Of a DNA stretch of 64,000 bases, positions 1 to 12,700 are shown one piece after another. Positions within the stretch are counted from its first letter, which is position 1, and each line of letters begins with the position of its first letter. The notes beneath the pieces were generated by a model. It had not been told where the DNA came from, did no database searches, and saw nothing but the letters and a program-made list of their open reading frames with translations. The DNA is from Nothopassalora personata (lineage: Eukaryota; Ascomycota; Dothideomycetes; Mycosphaerellales; Mycosphaerellaceae), in the NCBI GenBank assembly GCA_033816765.1, contig CM066294.1, forward strand, positions 2,294,001-2,358,000, in the 5' to 3' direction. The position numbers were made by a program, and so were the translations under genes.

Positions 1-438
1 TACGGGTATAGTACGCTACGAGAACGTAGTATAAGGGAAAAGAAGGAAAAGGAGGGAGAGGGTACGCTTCTTAAACCCTCGAGTTAGTTAACCCGGTAAC
101 TATAACTTTATACCTACCTATACTACGATAATAACACGTACGAGACCCGTAGGCGGGTCGTATAGTAACGGAATCTACGAGAAGTTGATAGATTACTTAT
201 ATAGAAACCTCCTAAAGCCGCGAGCTAAGGGTAGCTCGTCCTAGAAGGGGAGGTAGTTATAAGGGTAGCCTATAGCTAACCCTTATATATAATGCGGCTA
301 TACCCGGCTTAGTATACCGTACCTAACGCGCATACGTACACTAGGAGACGCGTATAGCGTCTATAGAAGAAAGTAAGCTTTAGTTTAATTACGATTAGAA
401 GATCGTAGGCGTACTATATATTACGACATTCCCTTATA
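1..438 (+). mobile_element. RIPed 3' end and LTR of a B-family gypsy element
   Basis: Positions 65-438 align, in reverse complement and after allowing CpA-to-TpA changes, with the LTR and adjoining leader of element B (19185-19500). The LTR part is about 257-438; it starts with a mutated TGTAAGGG and ends near CCCTTATAG. It is preceded by a purine tract AAGGGGAGG that matches B's polypurine tract. The element would be plus-sense and continue left of the window. Positions 1-29 match the reverse complement of 58821-58849, the start of relic B2. No open frame survives. Confidence 0.65.
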
Positions 439-496
439 GCCTTACGGCCCTTATACGTACCCTCTCCCTCCTTTTCCTACTTTTCCCTTATACTAC
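27..496. repeat. Inverted repeat arms of about 37 bp
   Basis: A purine-rich arm at about 27-64 (GTAGTATAAGGGAAAAG...) recurs as its reverse complement at about 457-496 with one or two mismatches. The arms enclose the B-type LTR at 257-438. They could be the ends of a small inverted-repeat element or a rearranged duplicate of the element's 3' leader. I cannot see a convincing target duplication. Confidence 0.45.
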
Positions 497-3040
497 TAAT
501 GTCTACTAACTACGCTATGTAGGCCTATCCGAGTTGTAGTAGTATAGAGTAGCGCTTATGTAAGTAGGGGTATTTACCAGTCCCGGGACCGTAAAATTAG
601 GTCACGTAACGAGTAGCGTAGTAGCTAGAAAAACAAGAGGATTAGCGGACTTAAACTCCTATGTCCTCTACTCGAGAGGTATAAATTGAATTATTGCCTT
701 AATGCTACGCTTATAATACTTAACTGCGTAGTATATATCTTAATAGCTATACTAGGTTCTACTAGCTTACCTAAATGTCTAATTAAACCTAAATGAAATT
801 AGGGCAAGTTGGACCTAAGGGACCCCCTTTAAACCTAAGGTTAACATAACCTATTAGTCGTTAATATATCCTCCCCTATTACGAACCTATCCTTAGGTTC
901 TAAAGTAGTAAGCCCGGGTACTATAGGTAGCGTAGTTAGTCGCTATAAGCTAAGGTGGTCTTATAGTAGCATAATAGCTCACCCTACCATTTAGCTTAAC
1001 ATATAAGATATTAGGCAATCCTAGGGCCTACTAGCGACAGTTTATAAAGATCGAAAGGATTCTTCTAATAGAGACCGTAATAGTAACGTTAATAACCGCG
1101 ACTCGCGCTATGTTAGTATTAATCGAATAGGCTAGATAGTTGAATAATGCGAACGCTATTTATAAAATAAGTAAGTATTAGTACTAGTAACCTAATAAAT
1201 CTAAGGACGAGTCTATCGCGTAGCTAGAAAGTTAGTTAAGGGAAGATAAGTAACTATAAGAAATAAGTAAGATCTAAGGACTAGAAGCATCCGTACCCGA
1301 AGCATTAACTAGAACTAGAACTAGAACTAGAACTAGAACTAGAACTAGAATTAGAACTAGAAACCTATAGGCTATAGCTATAGGCGGAAATCAACTAGAA
1401 ACTAGGAGCCTATAAACCCGTACTAACTACTTAGTTCCACTTATTCTTACATAACTCCTTTATCTAGACCTACTCGTTATCGTAGCTAACACTAGTCTTA
1501 TTAGACGCGTCCCTAAGTAGCTAGCTAGTAAAGTTCCTATAGTAGTTACGGAAGAAGCTCTTATCGCGCCCTTCGCTTATAAAGCATATCTACTCGAGAG
1601 TAGTAACTAAGCTAAGCTACTTATCTATTAGTTTTATAGCTCGGACGCGCTAATTATGTATCTTCTTATAGAAGAGCTCCGAGTCTAGGCGGACTGTAGC
1701 ATTAAGCTACCTTCTAGCATTAAGGATAACTTTGTTATCGTTCTAAGACTTTAAATCTACTAGGGCATCGGATAGAGGGCTAATACTACTAAGGTGTACG
1801 CCCGTAGGAAAAGGATAGCTAGGTACTAGGCGTCGATACTTAAACCCTATAGCGCTCTTACTTAGCGTCTTAAAGTTACGATAGAGGTCTATCACCTAGT
1901 GCATGCTCTAGCTTCTCTAGAGTTTAAGATAGTTATCGTCGCGGATCTCGATAAAGTAAGGGTTAATCTAACGTAGCGTCTTCTTATGTACGGCCTACCT
2001 TATTAGAACGCCTATAGTAGTTACCCGCATTTGCCTAGCGCTTAGGTCCTCTCTAAACTAGCTAATGCTATTCTTACTTAGGTAATTCTAAACCCTAACC
2101 GAGAAGAAACGCTTAAATTGGCCGTCTTCTATATAGTTGTTAGTCCGGCACTACTAGATAAACTCTATAGCATTCTCTTACTTATAAAAACCGTGTAAAA
2201 ACTCCGGCCTACTAGTGCCCTCTAAGTTAAGAGAGTATAGTATGTTAAGCCGGTTACTAGTCTAGTAGTTTTTAATTTCGAGGTTTAAGTCGACCCTAGT
2301 ATACTACACTATAGTATTCGCGTTACCCCCTTAATAAGCCCTATTAAAGCTAAAAATCGTAGGCCTAGGGAAGGAGATAAACCGAGTATAGTATTAAGGG
2401 TATAGCGCCACTTATAAGAGCTATAGCCCGGGGTCTTATTGTATAATCTATTAGCTTAGAGAATACTATATGTTCTAGTAGACGCCGCCGCTACTAACCT
2501 TATTTAATTCTCGTAGGTGCTATCGGTATACGTTGAATTCTCGACTTATTATCTCTCTAACTGTTTTAACCCGCGGCGCTAGTTTAGCGTTATTATACTA
2601 GTATAGCATGTTACTATTAATGTAGGTACCGGTACTATTAAGATCGGCTTAGTTAGCTTTATTAATGCCGAATTTATCGAGGATCTAGTTATAGTTAGTA
2701 TACGTAACGATACTACTCGTAGTACCGACTTTGCCTCGAACGTAGAGGTAGCTAAGCGGGTTAATAGTCTTCTAACTACGCTTATTAGGGCGAAACTACG
2801 ACCTATTTTTTACCTTAATAGCTAAAAAACTCTTACCTTTAAAGAGCTAGTCTTAGACCTTAAGCGTACGCTTACATAGGGTATTAGCGGTAATACCGGG
2901 ATTCGTAACAAAGTAGAGAGCCTTATAGTAGAAATCTCGAATATACTAATCGCACATTATAGCGCTAACCTTACTATCCCTCTTAAGAACCTACGAGATA
3001 GCATATTCAAGTATCTTAAGGCCCGCTATCCGGTACTTAG
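439..3040 (-). mobile_element. Element E, left copy (RIPed, inverted relative to the copy at 36509-49290)
   Basis: From about 496 this stretch is the reverse complement of the E sequence at 38254-40171, 45786-45876, 48312-48760 and 49082-49290. Examples are 1360-1500 against 39780-39920 and 690-1100 against 48320-48730. All reading frames are broken by TAG/TAA. I do not recognise the protein. It stops at 3040 against the LTR of D'. A core ..GTCCCGGGACC.. at 579-590 is the altered form of a palindrome seen in full at 32643 and 36483. Confidence 0.6.
1308..1362. repeat. GAACTA hexanucleotide repeat
   Basis: Tandem GAACTA units with one variant (GAATTA), inside element E. The inverted E copy has the matching but longer array at about 39930-40055. 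In that copy's reading direction it encodes a Ser/Asn-rich tail (Ser-Ser-Asn repeats). Confidence 0.85.
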
Positions 3041-3467
3041 TGTTAGGTTTAGTATAACCTAATAATATTACAAGTTAAGAAGATAAGCTTAATCGGGTTT
3101 ATTCTCGGGCCGATAGGAAGTCGAGGGAGAGTAATGAAGTAATAGCTATCTTGTCTTATAAAGACTAAGTAGCAGTAAGGTAGAGGTTAGGTTATAGTAT
3201 ATTCTAAATAGTAATATTAAATAGTAAGTTGAACGTATCGAAGCTATAAGGGATTCTTAGCGTTCCTAAATATAAAGGAAACATTACTAGTCTTTAGTCT
3301 TAATTATTTAATTACTAGTGAGCGAGTAATCGCGAATTACTAAGTCGCTAGTAAGCGAGTAATCGCGAATTACTAAGTCGCTAGTAAGCGAGTAATCTTG
3401 TGCGGCGTATGTAATCTTTATAACTAATAGTTAGGCATACCGTCGTGGCCTAACCCGACCCGTAACA
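3041..3467 (-). repeat. LTR of D' (sense 3' LTR), RIPed
   Basis: Runs from TGTTAGGTTTAG to CCGTAACA, followed by a pyrimidine tract (CTATCCCCCTT) that is the complement of the D-family polypurine tract. Its left part (about 3041-3280, U5/R) matches the D' right LTR at 29920 and the LTR at 49954. Its U3 part differs completely and contains about two and a half copies of a 33-bp unit (AGCGAGTAATCGCGAATTAC..., 3318-3398). The flanking five bases, CTTAG, are not found at the other end of D'. Confidence 0.8.
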
Positions 3468-3545
3468 CTATCCCCCTTCTAGCCTAGCTTTGTCCCGAAG
3501 CTTATATAAGATAATATACTTGTCCCCTCTTCGCGGCCTATAACG

Positions 3546-4057
3546 ATGTCTTCTTCTTCTTCTAAAAATCGTCTCCGGCTCGCTAAGGAAATTAACGAAT
3601 ACGGTCGTCTAGTAGATCTCGCGTGTAACTATTACTTAATAACGGTTTCTCCTACGTCGCTATAGAAGGTAACTTTCGGCTTCGGTGTTCGGAGTATATT
3701 CGTCGCGGGCGTAAGTGTATAAACCTATCCTAGGAGTCTCTTAACAAGACTCGGGAGGAGTACCGAAAAAAGGTCGAAAATGATAAGGAGGAGCTTACGG
3801 AGATCTTAGTACGGTTAATGCGGGACAAGGTAATACTTCGCTAAGCGGAGAAGCGCGCGCGTAAGAAGGCGTAGTGTCTAGAGGCCGAAATAGAGGCTTC
3901 TAGAGAGATTAAGGACGTCGATTGTCCTACTACTAATGCGACTATTAGCCTCTCTCCTACTATATAGTCCTCGATCGACTTTATTAATAACGCGATTAAC
4001 TTCTCCGTCCCTTCTAGTTCTACTAGGTAGCCCGCTATAGGTGTTGTTTCTCTTTAA
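3546..4057 (+). pseudogene. Antisense zinc-cluster gene of D' (RIPed)
   Basis: Starts at an ATG (Met followed by a Ser run, then KNRLRLAKE) just inside the 3' LTR, antisense to gag-pol. A first CX2C-like motif lies near 3625. A second, reading CSE[C/Y]IRRGRKC at about 3685-3720, matches CSECVRKGVKC of element D. A charged coiled coil follows (TREEYRKKVENDKEEL), ending at TAA 4055-4057. Several TAG stops correspond to RIPed CAG glutamines. A two-base insertion relative to D near 3680 changes frame between the two cysteine motifs. It is a dead relative of the genes at 51383 and 47861. Confidence 0.75.
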
Positions 4058-5966
4058 ATTCTTAGATTTTTTATTAATAATTTCGTAGGTTTTCTTTCGG
4101 TTCCTAGGTATTCTCTAATTCGCGGTATCCTTTCCATTTAATAAGGTATCGCTAACCTTTCTTATCTAGGATTCGTTCGACTTCGAATTCGTTTTCTACT
4201 TCTAGCTCGAAATGGAAGCTTTCCTAGTAGGGTGTTTTAGCGTCTACGGGTTCTAACTTAGAGATATAGAAGACTAGGTAGATTTTTGCGTTAGGTAGTA
4301 GCCGTAGACGGTAGTTAACTAGTCCTATAACTTTATCGATAAAAAATAGTCCGACCTTAACGTAATCTAGTTTCTTAGTCTATCTTCTTATTCTTAAGTT
4401 TTTTATAAGGAGATAGACCTTATCCCCCTCTTTTAGTAGAGGTGCTATTTTTCTCGTGTCTTGCCGTTATTAAGACAGTTTATATTATACATCTTCGATC
4501 GCCTTACGTGTTTCTTTATGCACTTCCTTAAGAGTGTTCGTCGTTACGATTGCTCTCTCGGCTTGTAGGTAAGATCTAGGTGTTCTAAATAGGTTAGGAT
4601 CTTTACTAAAGTTCGTATAGAATAGTATCGTTAAAGTTATCTCCGATTTATAGTTGTTTAGTATAATCTACGCTATTAGTAGCAATAAAACCTAGTTGTC
4701 TTACGCGTAGTTAATATAGTGTCGTAGGTATTACTCGAGTATTTAATTTATCCTCTCCGTTTATCCGTCTATTTCTAGATAATATACTGTTAATAGCTTA
4801 TGTCTTATTCTAATCGTTCCTATAAGCGTTTTCTAGTAGTTCGATGTAAATAACTTGTCTCTATCCGTTATAAACGTTTAAGGGAATCCGTAGTATCGGA
4901 TAAGTCTATCTAGTACGAGGTATCTAAGCTACTCTATATTATATATCTCTAATGTAGGAATAAAGTGTACGTATTTTATAAGTCTATTAACTATAACTAG
5001 TATTATGTCGTATAGTTGTTTCGTAACTTAGTCTCTTAACAGTAGGAGTTTTGTAATAAAGTCTATTATAACTTCGTCCTATAGTTTCGTCGGTAGTGTC
5101 CTAAACTATAGGTAACCGTATTTTATATATCTCGTAGCCTTGTTTCGTTAGTAGTGTACGTATTGTTTAATATAGCGTAATACCTTAAGTCTTATCTATA
5201 GGAATAAGAAACTGCGTTATATTAGGTCTATTGTCTTTAAAGTTCTAGGGTGTCTATAAGTTAGTCCGTCGTAATGTTGTCGTATATATTCTTCTTCTCG
5301 ATCCTTTAGTACCTAGTATTTTCCTTACGATATAGGGAATTGTTCGTCCTTATCGCCTAATATCCGTACGATGTTATTAAATTCTCTTATGTTAGCGCTA
5401 AGACTTCCGTCGGGGTTCGTCTTTAATATTTTATGTTATGCTAGTTCTTTTCCTTCTATATAGTCGCTTCTTCGACTTAGCGCGTCGGCGCGGCCGTTCT
5501 CTCTTCCTAGAGTATATTTAATTTCGAACTTATACTATCCTAGTAGCTCCGACTAGCGGACTTGCCTTCGGGTAAGTTCTTTCGTCGTCGTAAAGTACGT
5601 AAGATTCTTATAGTTAGAAAGAATCGTTAACTTCGGTAGGCTCTCGACATATACTCTCTAATGTTATATAGTAGTAATAATAGCTAGAAGCTCTTTATTA
5701 TAGATGTCGTAGTTCTATTCCGCTATAGTTATTTTCCGGGAGTAATAGGCTACTAGGTGTCTCTACCTATCGTGTGTCTACGTTAGATACGCGCCTATTA
5801 CTATATTAGACGCATCGGTCTCGATATAGACTTCCTTACTACTATCGAATAGTCGAAGCGTAGGGGCTAAAGCGTATTGTTCCTTAAGTTTCTCGAACGC
5901 TTTAATCTATTCCTTTCCCTATTTCTAGGTAATGTCTTTTCTCGTAAGTATCATTATTAGTGCTAC
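4058..5966 (-). pseudogene. pol: D' pol, C-terminal part (RNase H, integrase, chromodomain), RIPed
   Basis: Aligns base for base with the intact D pol at about 52190-54085, differing almost only by CpA/TpG-to-TpA changes. It covers the chromodomain end (near 4080), integrase and the RNase H region. It breaks off at 5966, where B' is inserted; the alignment resumes at 26413. The duplicated target is GCTAC (5962-5966 and 26408-26412). Confidence 0.9.
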
Positions 5967-6162
5967 TATTAAGGGATGTCGCAATGTATAGTACGCCTAC
6001 GACCTACTAGTCGTAGATGAACTAATTCTTGTCTTTTGTTCAAGACGCATTACGCGTCGTAAGGTGTACGTATACGTGTTACGTACGGCTTAGTAGCCGG
6101 TCGCGGCCGTATGTTATATATAAGGCTACATGTAAGGGTTAGCTACTAGGCTGCCCCTTATA
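5967..6162 (-). repeat. LTR of B' (sense 3' LTR), RIPed
   Basis: 196 bp, matching the 197-bp LTRs of B at 19185 and 25712 with CA/TG-to-TA changes, including the terminal TG changed to TA. It is flanked by target duplication GCTAC, shared with the right LTR (26212-26407). Confidence 0.9.
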
Positions 6163-6463
6163 ATTGCCTCCCCTCCCGTGCGAGCTGTCCTTAGCTCGCT
6201 AGTTACTACGTAGAGGTTCCTACGTACTTCTAGAATTATAGTTACTATACGGCCTACATACGGGTTACGTACGTGTCGTTATGTAGGTATAGGTAAGTAA
6301 GGCTTAGTTACTATGCCGACGTAGCTAGTTAGGGGTATAAAACTCTAGCCTAACCTAGCCCTTTTCTCCTAGTACGTTCCCTAGCGCACTACCTTCGTTA
6401 CATCACTACTACGCACCCGCACCGCACCCGTACCGTAAGCGCCTCGCTAGTATTATTATCATT

Positions 6464-7400
6464 ATATCTAACGTCCCCTCCTCGCCTCCGTTCTCTAGCC
6501 GCTCCGCCTCCTCTAGTAGCATTAGTAGCGATAGTACTACTAGCGCCTTAGAAGACGAGCGCCGCTAGGCGGCTCTAGTGCGCGACGTACCTAGAACGCC
6601 TAGTAGTCGTAAGCGACTAGCATCTCCCTCGTAGCTACTAACGCCCTCGCCCGCCGCTAAGCTCTCGTAGAGGATTAACATATATATACGGTACCTCCTA
6701 TACTTCGTTAAGGGTAAGTCTCTACGCGCGCCGCCTACGATTCGTATACTAACTACTTACTAGACGAGGCCGATAACTGTAATAGTGTTACTACCGGCGA
6801 GCTCCTAAAGAAGCGCGGCCGCTATAGGCGTAATAGACACAAGTGCGCGCCTAACACTAGCTGCGCTATCGCCTCGCTAGTAAGCCGCCTACGCGCCGCG
6901 CGCTCCTAGCGCGACTTCCTTACGGCCATAATGGGCTAGGCGCCTATAGACCTCTAGTAGTAGGAGCTAGTAGAGTAGATCCGCCTATATGCCTAGCTAG
7001 GTAACGACATTACGGAGGTAAGTCGCTACTTCGCTCCTACGAGTCGACTACTACTCGCGGGGGGGGCTCTAGTGCGTCTCCTATGCTTCAGCTAACCCTT
7101 TCTATAGGCCATTAGGTAGTTTAATGCCTATAAGTATAAGCGTACCGGGGAAACCCGCATACGTACCCCCGCCGCCGCTACTACTACCGCCGCCCCCTCC
7201 GCCGTAGCCCTCGCGCTCTAGTAAGAGTAGAACCGCGCCCTTAATAGGCTATTCGAACTCGGCCGCGCCGTAAGTCGCATGTTCCTCGTATACGTGTACC
7301 CTACTAACCGTAGTTCTAGTTCCTATAGGCGTAGAATATCGATACTACCGCCGCCGACTAGGCATTCCTACCTAAGTTACTACGCGACGATAACAACTAA
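6464..7400 (+). pseudogene. Antisense zinc-cluster gene of B' (RIPed), four-exon form
   Basis: RIPed counterpart of the gene at 19683-20453. The start codon is mutated from ATG to ATA (6464-6466) and the stop is TAA 7398-7400. Introns 1 and 2 of the intact copy are recognisable. A third candidate intron follows an extra stretch of coding sequence: GTAAGT near 7271, a CTAAC branch site, and an acceptor CCTATAG near 7330. The extra sequence is missing from the intact gene in B. The second cysteine motif reads RGR[C]RRNRHKC, so its first Cys has become Arg. Confidence 0.75.
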
Positions 7401-7550
7401 GGCGCTCGCCTTATACGCTACTCGCGGGCTCCTCGCCTACTACTACTCTACGTAGCCCCTAGTAGGCGCGCTACTCTTTAGCTTTTGTTTTATTTATAGT
7501 TAAGAAAAGTTTTGTTTATGCTCTAGTGCTCCTATACTCCTATACTAGTC

Positions 7551-9500
7551 TCATTTACTTCTCCTTAACGCCTTATAGTCGGCTACTATACGATCCGCAT
7601 TCGCGAGGCCCTCCGCCGGTTCCTAGCTATTGTACTCCTCTAACTAGTCCTTCTACTAGACTAGATACTGTAGCTTACCCTTACGCTTACGCCTATCTAG
7701 TACTACCTCTACCTTATACTCTCCGTCCTTATTAGCTAGAGGGGGTACGGGTCCATCCTTATCGCTACCGATATACGGCTCGAGGAGAGAGACATAGAAG
7801 ACGTTATAGAGCCTTAAGTCGGCTAGTAGCGTTAGGCGGTACGCCTACGAACCGATAGCGTCCGTAATACGGTATAGGCCGATAAACTTCGGACCTATCT
7901 TCTTCTTTAGCACTACTAACTTAAGGTTCTTCGTTAATAATAGGACTAAGTTACCTACGCGGTAGGTCTTAGCTTAGTAGGTCTTATTATAGTAGCGAGC
8001 CTAGCTTTCTACTATAGCCTTCTATCGCTCCTCGAGTATAGCGCGTAGTTTTCGTATACGACTCGTAGCTATTACCGCTACTAGTACTTCCCCCCCCTAG
8101 GTCTCGTCTCGAGATCTAGTTAGTATAGGGGTAATCTTAGGTCGCTAACCGTACGCTATCTCGAACGGACTCATCCGTAGTGTTAGGTAGATACTATTAT
8201 TAGCTACGAATTTAGCAACTATAAGCTACTTAGCCTACTTAGTTTAATTGTTACTATAGTAATAACGAAGATATTGTTCGAGGGTTTAGTTTACCCTCTT
8301 AGTTTAGCCGTTAGTCTAAGGGTAAAAGGCCGTAGATAGCTTACGCTTTATACGCGCCTCGAAGTAGAAGTCACTCTAAAACTAACTAGTGAAGACCGGA
8401 CCTCGGTCGCTTACTATGCCTAACGGGACACTATAGTGTCGCACGACTTCGTCTCGTAGGAGCCTCGTAAGCTCTACGGCTATGTAAGTCTTCGCCGTCG
8501 GGATGTATAAGCTCATTTTTAAGTAGCGATCGACTATTACTAGGATCGCGTTATACACGCAACCGGCTCGCGTACTTAGAGGTAGGTCCGTAATAAAATC
8601 TATAGTGATTTCCTACTACGGACCGTCTAGCCTAGGTAGTAGCTATAGCTCGCTGTAGGGTCGATAGCGCCTCGCCTTCGAGGTCTAACAAGCCCTACAG
8701 TTTCTAACATACTCTCTTACATCCTTACTTAGTGATTCCTACTAGTAATAACGTCGTAGTAGCTCTTCGGTCTTTACCTTACTAAAGTGCCCTACTAGTA
8801 GGTCGTTATAATGTATATAGAGTAGCTATGCTCTTACTATATAGTCTTCGGGTACTACAATTGCGTTCCCGCGATAGACTAACCCGTCTTTTATATACTA
8901 GTCCTTAGCGTCCCCTTCGCTAGGCGCCTACGATAAGTATACGACGTACCTATCGTCTCTCTCCTACACGATTTTCATTAGTATTATAAGCAGTTTACCT
9001 AGGTCGCCCTACATCATTATAGCGTACACTCTTACTAGTAGCGATTAGGTCCCCTACGGCTCGTAGGCTACTAGTGCCATTGTCGTCGCCTCATCCTACA
9101 TCTTCTCGTAGGTAGCGGTTACGCGCCTTACTATAGGCTCGTCCTCTCCTAATAGGGATTCCTTCTAGAAAGATAGCTTACTTTATAGCGTAGGAAGCAA
9201 GTTCGACGTCTACTACGCTACGCGTACGTAGTTACTACGTCGCGATAGCGCATCGGCTAGGTTACTCTTCCCCGACCTATGCTCTACTACGAAGTCGAAA
9301 GATTATAGAAACGTCGCCTATCGAGCTTACCTCCTATTTAGCTACTTTACTATTATAAAACCCTGTAGGTTCGTATAGTCGACTAGTACCTAAACCGCAT
9401 ACGATACGCCCTCTAAGTATAGCCTCTAATGCTTAAAAGCCTAAACTACTATAAGTAGCTCTTAGTTATAGGTCTTATAATTGCACTCGGTAGGTATCAT
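7551..9500 (-). pseudogene. pol: B' pol, C-terminal part, RIPed, cut by element A
   Basis: Follows the intact B pol from its stop codon (20588) through the chromodomain, integrase and into RNase H, with dense TAG/TAA in the coding strand. It is interrupted at 9500 by insertion of A and continues at 16646. The target duplication is ATCAT (9496-9500 and 16641-16645). The few open stretches here are chance remnants. Confidence 0.9.
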
Positions 9501-9706
9501 TGTCACGAGGCTACAGTGCGAGAGTGCAGGGGTGTAGTATTAACAAAGTCGATAGCTAAAGAGAGAAGTAGGTTCTAAGGTCGAGGCCTATACTTAAGGG
9601 CCGAGGTGTCGCGGGTCGGCTTCGGGCCGGGCTGAGTCATCCTGGTCACGTGCTCTGAGGTCACGTGATCCATCCCAAATCCTTCACTTGCGGAGCGGCC
9701 GTGACA
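9501..9706 (-). repeat. 3' LTR of element A
   Basis: 206 bp, starting TGTCACGAGG and ending GGCCGTGACA. The pol stop codon lies inside it at 9575. It contains TCGATAGCT (9549-9557), complementary to the primer site. A TATAGG-like motif lies about 35 bases upstream of that segment in the sense direction, consistent with it being the start of the RNA. Confidence 0.97.
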
Positions 9707-12700
9707 CCACCCCCCCCTCAAAACACCTTCGTCTCGAAGCGTGTGACCTTGAATCTTCCTTAGTGCATATGCGAAGGCTTCATCATCCTCCATACCATCC
9801 GTTTCATCAAGCAGCTCCATCTGAGCGGCCTCGATTGCTTCGTCCGTCGACGTTGTATCCGTCGTTGCATTAGAAGCAGGCACCGAAACCCCTTCGCTAT
9901 TGCCCACAGCAACATTAGAAGGCGTGTGGTCACCAACAGGAAGAGCCACAGCACCGGTGCCGACAGAGGGCGGTCGTGCTACTGTGGTTACCTGAGGTGC
10001 CAGATCCATAATGTGTACATCTGCTTCAGGTCTCATATCGCGCAACGTTTCATTTGGGATCCAACCAGGTGGCGGATGAAAGTTGACCGGTATGGACTTG
10101 GTTGGGTTGTTATGCTTGAAGTCTGCGACTGCCTTCGGTGCATCTTTGCACACTACGCTCGCGGGCTCCCAAGTAGACTCACTGTCCAAGTAACCTTTCC
10201 ATTTCACTAGCATGGTAATGCCTCTGCCCTTCGGTTTGGAGTCCAGGATACGCTCAACCTCCCAGGTCTTGAACGTGTTGCCGGTCTCGTCCGTGACTTC
10301 GATCGGTGGCGGCCTCGCATCATCTTCCGGATCTGCGAGTCTGAGGAGATTTGAGTGGAAAGAGTTGTGTACGCGGATCTTATCTGGAAGGGCAACACTG
10401 TAAGCATTCTCACCGAGTGCGGTAGTGACAGTCACTGGTCCAAACCACTTGACGTCGAGCTTCTTCGCTGGGCGTGATGACTTCCAGTTCTTGGTGTTGA
10501 TGTAGACATGGTCGCCTGGCTCGTATCGTGGCGGCACCGTGCGGTGCATGTTGGCATTATCAGCTTGCAGGGCTTGGTCGTAACGCAAGCATTCATGGAG
10601 ATGTGCGTGGAGGTCCTTCATTTGCTGGGCGAACCGCTCTGCTCCCTCAGCGCTCAGACGTTGCTTGGTCGGCATGAGGCGCTTAGGCAGTGTATCGCCG
10701 TTAAAGTTACCTGTGCGAGGATTGCGGCCTCGCTCAGCGAAGAAAGGCGACACACCAGTGGCTTCAGTAGCGTGGTTGTTCTTCGCAAACTCCGCAAGGG
10801 GTAGCCACTGCACCCAATCTCCTTGTGCGTAGTCGATAAAGACGCGGAGATACTTCTCCATTTCCTTGTTAGTGTTCTCAGACTGCCCATCCGTCTCAGG
10901 GTGGAAGGCTGTAGACAGCTTGTGGTCTATGCCGACTAGTTCGCAGAAGCGCTGCCAGAAAGCTGACAGCCACTGGCTCCCTCGATCGGTGACAATGGAT
11001 AGCGGCGCACCATGCAGGCGGTAGTAGTCTCGCACGAAGACTTCGGCGATGTACTCAGCCGTCATCTCCTTGACGGGAATCATGTGACAACCTTTGCCTG
11101 TGCGATCCGTGATTGTGAGAGCGTTAGTGTATGTGACGCCATTGCAGTCGGTGCTCTCTGGCAGTCCCACTACGAAGTCCATAGCAATCTCGTCCCATAA
11201 CTCAAAAGGAATAGGCAGGGGCTTCAGCAGGCCTGGGTATTGGGTCTGCGAAGGCTTGGACGAGCGGCATTCGTGGCACTTAAAGACCTTGTTGCGGACG
11301 TACTGCGAGAGGCCGGGCCAGATGAAATCGCGCGTAATCAGTTCGAAGGTCTTTGCTCGACCTGGATGCCCTGCAGAAGGGGTGCTGTGATAGGCCTTGA
11401 ACACCTCGAAGCGCAGATCCGGAGCATCAGGCACGAACACGTTGTATCCGCCGTACCTATTCTTCATGTAGATCAGGCCGCCTATAGCGACTGCGTCGCT
11501 GTCGTCCATACGGTGACGACGTAGCAGTCCACAAGGTTCTCCGGCATCCAGCTCTCGTAGGGCCTGTTGCATTTCTGGTGCACCATAAGCAGTGCGAATT
11601 TCTGTCATAAGGTCATTGCCTTCGGGGCGGATCTTCATAGGTGAAATGTTGAGAAACCTGTGCTCGGGCAGCAGGGTTTGCTCTTGATGTTGTCGGCGCG
11701 GGTCCTCATCGCTGGCAGGCACATCTTGCGGTCGACGAGTCAGCGTGTCAGGCTTGATGTTGGTCTTGCCAGGGATGTAGACGATCTTGAAGTAGAACTG
11801 TGACAAGAACTCGGACCAGCGGGCCTGTCTGCGGTTGAGCACTTTCGTGCTTGTGAACCATTCGAGATTCTTGTGATCTGAATACACGAGAATAGGCTTG
11901 CCACTCTCATCAGTGAGGTTCTCGAAGTCGGTATCCTCGCTATCCCCGTCGATGTCCCCTGAAATTAGCTCAGGCTTCCATTCTTCAAAGGCTTTGACAA
12001 TGGCAAGGAGCTCCTTGTCGTAGATGTCGTAGTTGCACTCCTGGGGTGACATCTTCTTAGACATGAATGCGACAGGACGCCATACGCCATCCTCACCCTT
12101 CTGTGACAGGACTGCTGCAGTGACGAAATCTGAGGCATCAGTTTCGAGCTTAGTTTCGCGTCCTGGCACGAAGTGAGCGAGCACTATGTCCTCTTCAGCA
12201 AACGCCTGCTTCATGCAGTCGAAGGCTGTTTGGCAGGTGTCATCCCACAGCCATGGCACATCTTTCTTTGTCAACTGTGTCATGGGATAAGCGATGCCTG
12301 AATAGTTGCGAATGAACCTGCGGTAGAAGTTGCAGAAGCCTAGGAATGACAGGATATCGGTTGGGTTGCGTGGCGTCTCCCACTCTTGGATGGCTACAAT
12401 CTTCTCCTTGTCCATCTTAATACCCTCGGCTCCAATGACCAGTCCGAGGTATTTGGTCTCCTGAACGTGGAACTCGCACTTGTCGATATCGAGCTGGAGA
12501 CCAGCTGCCTGAAGCTTGGCCATCACCTTGTCCACGTGCACGATGTGTTCTTCCAGAGTATCGCTGAAGATCAGGGCATCGTCGAGGTACGCCGAGGTAA
12601 AGTCGTCAAGGTATTCTCGAAGGGCGTCGTTGATGTATGACTGAAAGGTCCCAGGGGCGTTGCAGAGTCCAAACGGCATTACTAAGCATTCAAACTGGCC

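Noticed and set aside
1308..1362. Regular short repeats considered as a CRISPR-like array
   Set aside because: Six-base units without spacers in a eukaryotic context; a microsatellite.
7526..7735. Short plus-strand open frame of 69 codons
   Set aside because: Lies antisense within the RIPed B' pol end; chance frame.
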